Below, in pieces: positions 61,173-64,000 of a stretch of DNA of 64,000 nucleotides. The stretch comes from Gnetum montanum (lineage: Eukaryota > Streptophyta > Gnetopsida > Gnetales > Gnetaceae), in contig MNCI01010507.1 in NCBI GenBank assembly GCA_015680685.1, positions 78,870-142,869 of the forward strand, given 5' to 3'. A program made the position numbers and the translations under genes. Below the pieces are notes generated by a model. The model was not told the DNA's origin and searched no databases. It worked only from the letters and a program-made list of their open reading frames with translations. Every line of letters begins with the position of its first letter. Positions within the stretch are counted from its first letter, which is position 1.

Positions 61173-62180
61173 TGATGAGACATGATATGCACAAGCTGTG
61201 ATATTGCGTATGCGATATCACGGCCGCCGCGATATCGCATCCCCTGTGATATCGTGTACGCGATATCGCAGTCCGCCACCAAATCTATAAATAAGAGGCA
61301 ACACTCCCCTCATTTCCCAATCCTGGCTAGAAGTAGCGAAGCTCTGACAGTTTGATCACTCCAGAGTTAGATTAATTTCCCATGTGCCCGCAGTAGGAGT
61401 CCTAGAGTGAACGGCTCTTTATTCGAGCAACATTGTACCTGAACACAAGTTGTGTACGACAATAAAGATGAACTTGATTGGATAAACCTTGCAGTGCATG
61501 GATAGGATTTTATTTATTGTTATTTATTGCTTTCCTAGAATGCGGTACGAGTACGACTTGATTACGAGCATCTAAGGATGTGTACGGCTAGTCAAGGAAT
61601 CGGCTACTTGTCGCATGCGGTATGAGTACGACTTGATTACGAGCATTGTGACTACTTGGTAACTTAGTAGCATATTCCAGGATCTATGCTTGGTAATCCC
61701 AGTGGTAGTCCCAGTGTGTACGGCTAGTCAAGAAATCGGCTGCTCATCGCACTTAGGCTAGTTAGGTTCTCTCACCCTTCTCTCCTAGAACGTGGGATAA
61801 GTACGACTTGGCTATGAGCACCCATGGGTGGGTACGGCTAGTCAAGGAATCGGCTGCTTATATCACTTAGGCTAGTTAAGTGCCTCAGTACGACCATTTC
61901 GAGCACGTCCTGAGGTCCCAACCATGGGTCCTTAGTTAGAGTAGTTAGTTCTCTCAACCCTTCACCCTTAGATAAACCTGAAAAGACCAAAAAAATCATA
62001 TACCTCGGACTTACTTAACCATACACCATGACAACAACAAGTAAGTCTAGGAAGACAACGAATGATTAACCCCAAGTGTTCCATGGGGCGTTTAGGCATT
62101 TAGTCTGCGGAGTTTGACCGGATTGCGCGTGCTACGCTCGTTTCGTATGGTTGAGTGTAGGGGTACCTCGCCGCTCATCA
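61173..62180 (+). repeat. Solo LTR of the E family
   Basis: TGATGAG to CTCATCA, 1008 bases, flanked by perfect 5-base duplications CTTAG (61168-61172 and 62181-62185). Palindromes GCGATATCGC at 61229-61238 and 61260-61269, TATAAATA at 61286-61293, AATAAA at 61461-61466. No PBS or coding sequence follows. It is the product of LTR-LTR recombination of an E-like element that had inserted in A3 ORF3. Confidence 0.92.
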
Positions 62181-63335
62181 CTTAGTTACTAAAGTTGCTG
62201 AATTAAGAGCCCAAATTGCCAACCCTACATTTCTCAACCCAACATTGAGAAGAGATGAAGCTCTTGAATAACTTCATACTAGATTGAAAGGGGTTGAGGA
62301 TGTAATGGAGATGGTAGTGTTCTACCGATCCTTGGTAGAGGCTACCCAGCATAAAATTTAGAAGGCCTTAGATCTGACCCGTCAAGAGAATGTGCAACTG
62401 ACTACAAAGAACCATTGACTGTAAAATGTTGATGAGCATAAACAATAGTTGACCAATTTTATTCATCAACAATAGGAGCAACTAGCCTGAGCAAACACAT
62501 AGCTAAGGAGATTAGCAGTTGAAAATAGAAACCTCTCCATGGAGGAGGTTCGTGCCCTTCACCAAAAAACTACAATAGAGGTAGCTCCCTAGAAATCAAA
62601 GGCTCTCAAATTTGATAGAGTCAAGGATCATTATAGAGATTAGGTCAATCTACAGAAAGAAGTTAATGAAAAGCACATCTAGTTGGTGAAGGCAAAAGTA
62701 AATGAAACTCTTCAACAACTCTAGCAAGGAAGAGAAGCTTGACAACCTAGCATTGATGGGATAGATGCCTATAATAGGGTAGAAATTCACATGAAGGAGT
62801 TGTAGATTGAGGAGATGATAGAATACATTGAGTTTGCAAATCTCTAATATGCAAATCTGGCTATGTTGATTATTGGACAATCGCGGTTAGAATTAGAGAA
62901 GCAAGTGGCCAACTCATACTTGTTGTATGAGGTCAAGTTCAAGCACCACAAGGACACCAAGCAAAAACTTGCAGTGCCAAACATAGAACTCAAGGTTCTC
63001 AAGGGTAAATACATTGATTAGAGATTTACTACTGAGAACTTGGCCAAAAGAATAAATGACTACCAGGAGTTGCAAAATGCAGTCATAGCATTTAATGTCG
63101 AACGAAAATAATTCATTGCCTAGTTCGTCAATGTTAAGGAGTTGTTTCTAGTAATGCTTTGTCCATGGGATATCCCCATTCTAGCCCACATTGGCGATGC
63201 CACGTGGACTATGAATGATCCCTAGATGTCTTTTGTATTTCACAAGAAGTTGCACCTGCAATAGGATAGCCCCAACCACCTCAACCACCACACTTGCCTA
63301 AAGCTAGTGAAGGCCCTTCATAACCTTAGGAACCT
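62181..63335 (+). pseudogene. ORF3 of A3, third part
   Basis: Continues the coiled-coil region (matching A1 from about 13600) to the conserved tail near 63160-63220. A ~35-base deletion near 63225 removes the SKEEKMK stretch. Similarity to other copies fades near 63335. No PPT or 3' LTR follows. Confidence 0.7.
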
Positions 63336-63399
63336 CCACTGCTTGCTCCTTCAAGTTCGAATAAGAGAGAGCTAATCTGCTCAGCACTGCAAAAGAGTT

Positions 63400-64000
63400 A
63401 TGGATCTGTGGAATTTCCCTTCTCCTTCTTCCATGGTTCAATCCGTTCTCTTAGTAGTGCTGTTCTCTTACGTGTTGTGGTTTCTTTTCGATGTGAATAA
63501 AACCAGAAACAGAAAGAAGCTGCTACCTCCAGGGCCACCTGCTCTGCCACTCATAGGAAATCTTCATCAGTTGCACGGAGATCTGCCCCATCAAACTCTT
63601 GCAAAAATTTCAGAAAAGTACGGCCCAATCATGTTCATCCGCATGGGCTCTGTTCCAACGGTGGTGGTTTCCTCCTCTGAGAAAGCAAAGCTCTTCCTCA
63701 AAACCCACGATGCAGTATTTGCAGGAAGAAGCCCCACATCGGCAGCAGAAATTATATTCACGCGGAAAGATATTTTAATGGCTCCCTATGGCGATTACTG
63801 GAGAAGAGTCAGAAAGATGTGTGTAAACGAACTTCTCAGTCAAAAAAGAGTTGAATCCTTCAGAAATCTCAGAGAGAAGGAGGTTTCTGCAGTGGTGGAA
63901 CATCTGTGGGAGAAGAGCGGCCATGGAAGCAGAGCAGTGGATCTCTCAGACGCCATTGCAGATATGGTTTCCAAGATTGCTCTGAAAACCATAGCGGCCA
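63400..64000 (+). CDS. Cytochrome P450, A-type (CYP71 clan), 5' part
   Basis: Open from ATG 63400 to the window end (200 codons, no stop); an in-frame TAA lies upstream at 63373. A second in-frame ATG at 63433 (Met12) could be the true start. Residues 13-30 form a hydrophobic N-terminal anchor (VQSVLLVVLFSYVLWFLF), followed by basic residues (KTRNRKK) and the Pro hinge LPPGPPALPLIGNLHQL at 42-58. The C-helix WRRVRKMC is at 134-141. These are hallmarks of plant ER-bound P450 monooxygenases, which use NADPH-P450 reductase to oxidise specialised metabolites or hormones. The heme-binding region lies beyond the window. A usual family member is ~500 residues, so about 40% is present. The subfamily and substrate cannot be told. 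There are no lesions in this part, in contrast to everything upstream. Confidence 0.93.
   Translation, partial: MDLWNFPSPSSMVQSVLLVVLFSYVLWFLFDVNKTRNRKKLLPPGPPALPLIGNLHQLHGDLPHQTLAKISEKYGPIMFIRMGSVPTVVVSSSEKAKLFLKTHDAVFAGRSPTSAAEIIFTRKDILMAPYGDYWRRVRKMCVNELLSQKRVESFRNLREKEVSAVVEHLWEKSGHGSRAVDLSDAIADMVSKIALKTIAA

Larger units (their letters stand above)
29632..63335 (+). mobile_element. Athila-like LTR retrotransposon copy A3 (split by A4 and a solo LTR; 3' LTR missing)
   Basis: Partial 5' LTR, PBS, gag, pol, spacer, internal promoter block and ORF3 run to 39657. ORF3 resumes at 60692 after A4, is broken again by a solo LTR at 61173-62180, and resumes at 62181. Homology to the ORF3 tails of other copies fades near 63335, without PPT or 3' LTR, just before the P450 gene. 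It is the oldest element of the nest. Confidence 0.8.

Overview
The window looks like repeat-dense plant nuclear DNA, most likely from a gymnosperm/conifer. About 95% of it is old, mutation-riddled LTR retrotransposons, many nested in one another, and one host gene runs off the right edge. The plant origin rests on Athila-type Ty3/gypsy elements with a tRNA-Asp-like primer site and on the 5' end of an A-type (CYP71-clan) cytochrome P450. The conifer guess rests on the retroelement load and the style of the P450, and was not tested by any search.

Layout: (i) 1-2766 holds a broken gag of a different Ty3/gypsy element on the minus strand, followed by a non-coding stretch to ~4310 with inverted repeats, perhaps its LTR. 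(ii) 4310-15951 is copy A1, an Athila-like element missing its 5' end. (iii) 15952-28518 is copy A2, with a truncated 5' LTR abutting the A1 3' LTR. (iv) 28881-29631 is an assembly gap. (v) Copy A3 starts at 29632 and ends near 63335. It is split by copy A4 (39658-60691) and by a solo LTR (61173-62180). (vi) A4 is itself split by element E (41376-50357, target duplication ATCTT). (vii) A P450 gene starts at 63400, about 65 bases after the last recognisable A3 sequence.

A1-A4 share one plan: LTR, tRNA-Asp-like PBS, gag with an atypical zinc knuckle, pol (protease, RT with an FMDD-type box, RNase H, integrase), a ~2 kb non-coding spacer, a third open reading frame (ORF3; plant-transposon-type N-terminal domain plus a long coiled coil), a polypurine tract ending GGGGGTA, and the 3' LTR. 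All copies carry many stop codons and frameshifts. Element E is younger and has lost pol completely while keeping gag and ORF3, so it looks like a non-autonomous partner.

The most interesting signal is just upstream of ORF3. A1, A2, A3 and E each carry a second promoter-like block there: short palindromes followed by a TATAAATA-type box. The palindrome type matches the one in the LTR promoter of the same element or family: GATATC/GTACGC type in E, GGCC or ATCGATGG type in A copies. In A1-A3 a strong splice donor follows the internal TATA box, and the predicted acceptor lies exactly at the ORF3 ATG, giving introns of 302-303 bases. This suggests an LTR-like internal promoter and a 5'-UTR intron serving a separate ORF3 mRNA. 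No tRNA, rRNA, CRISPR array or other host gene was seen.
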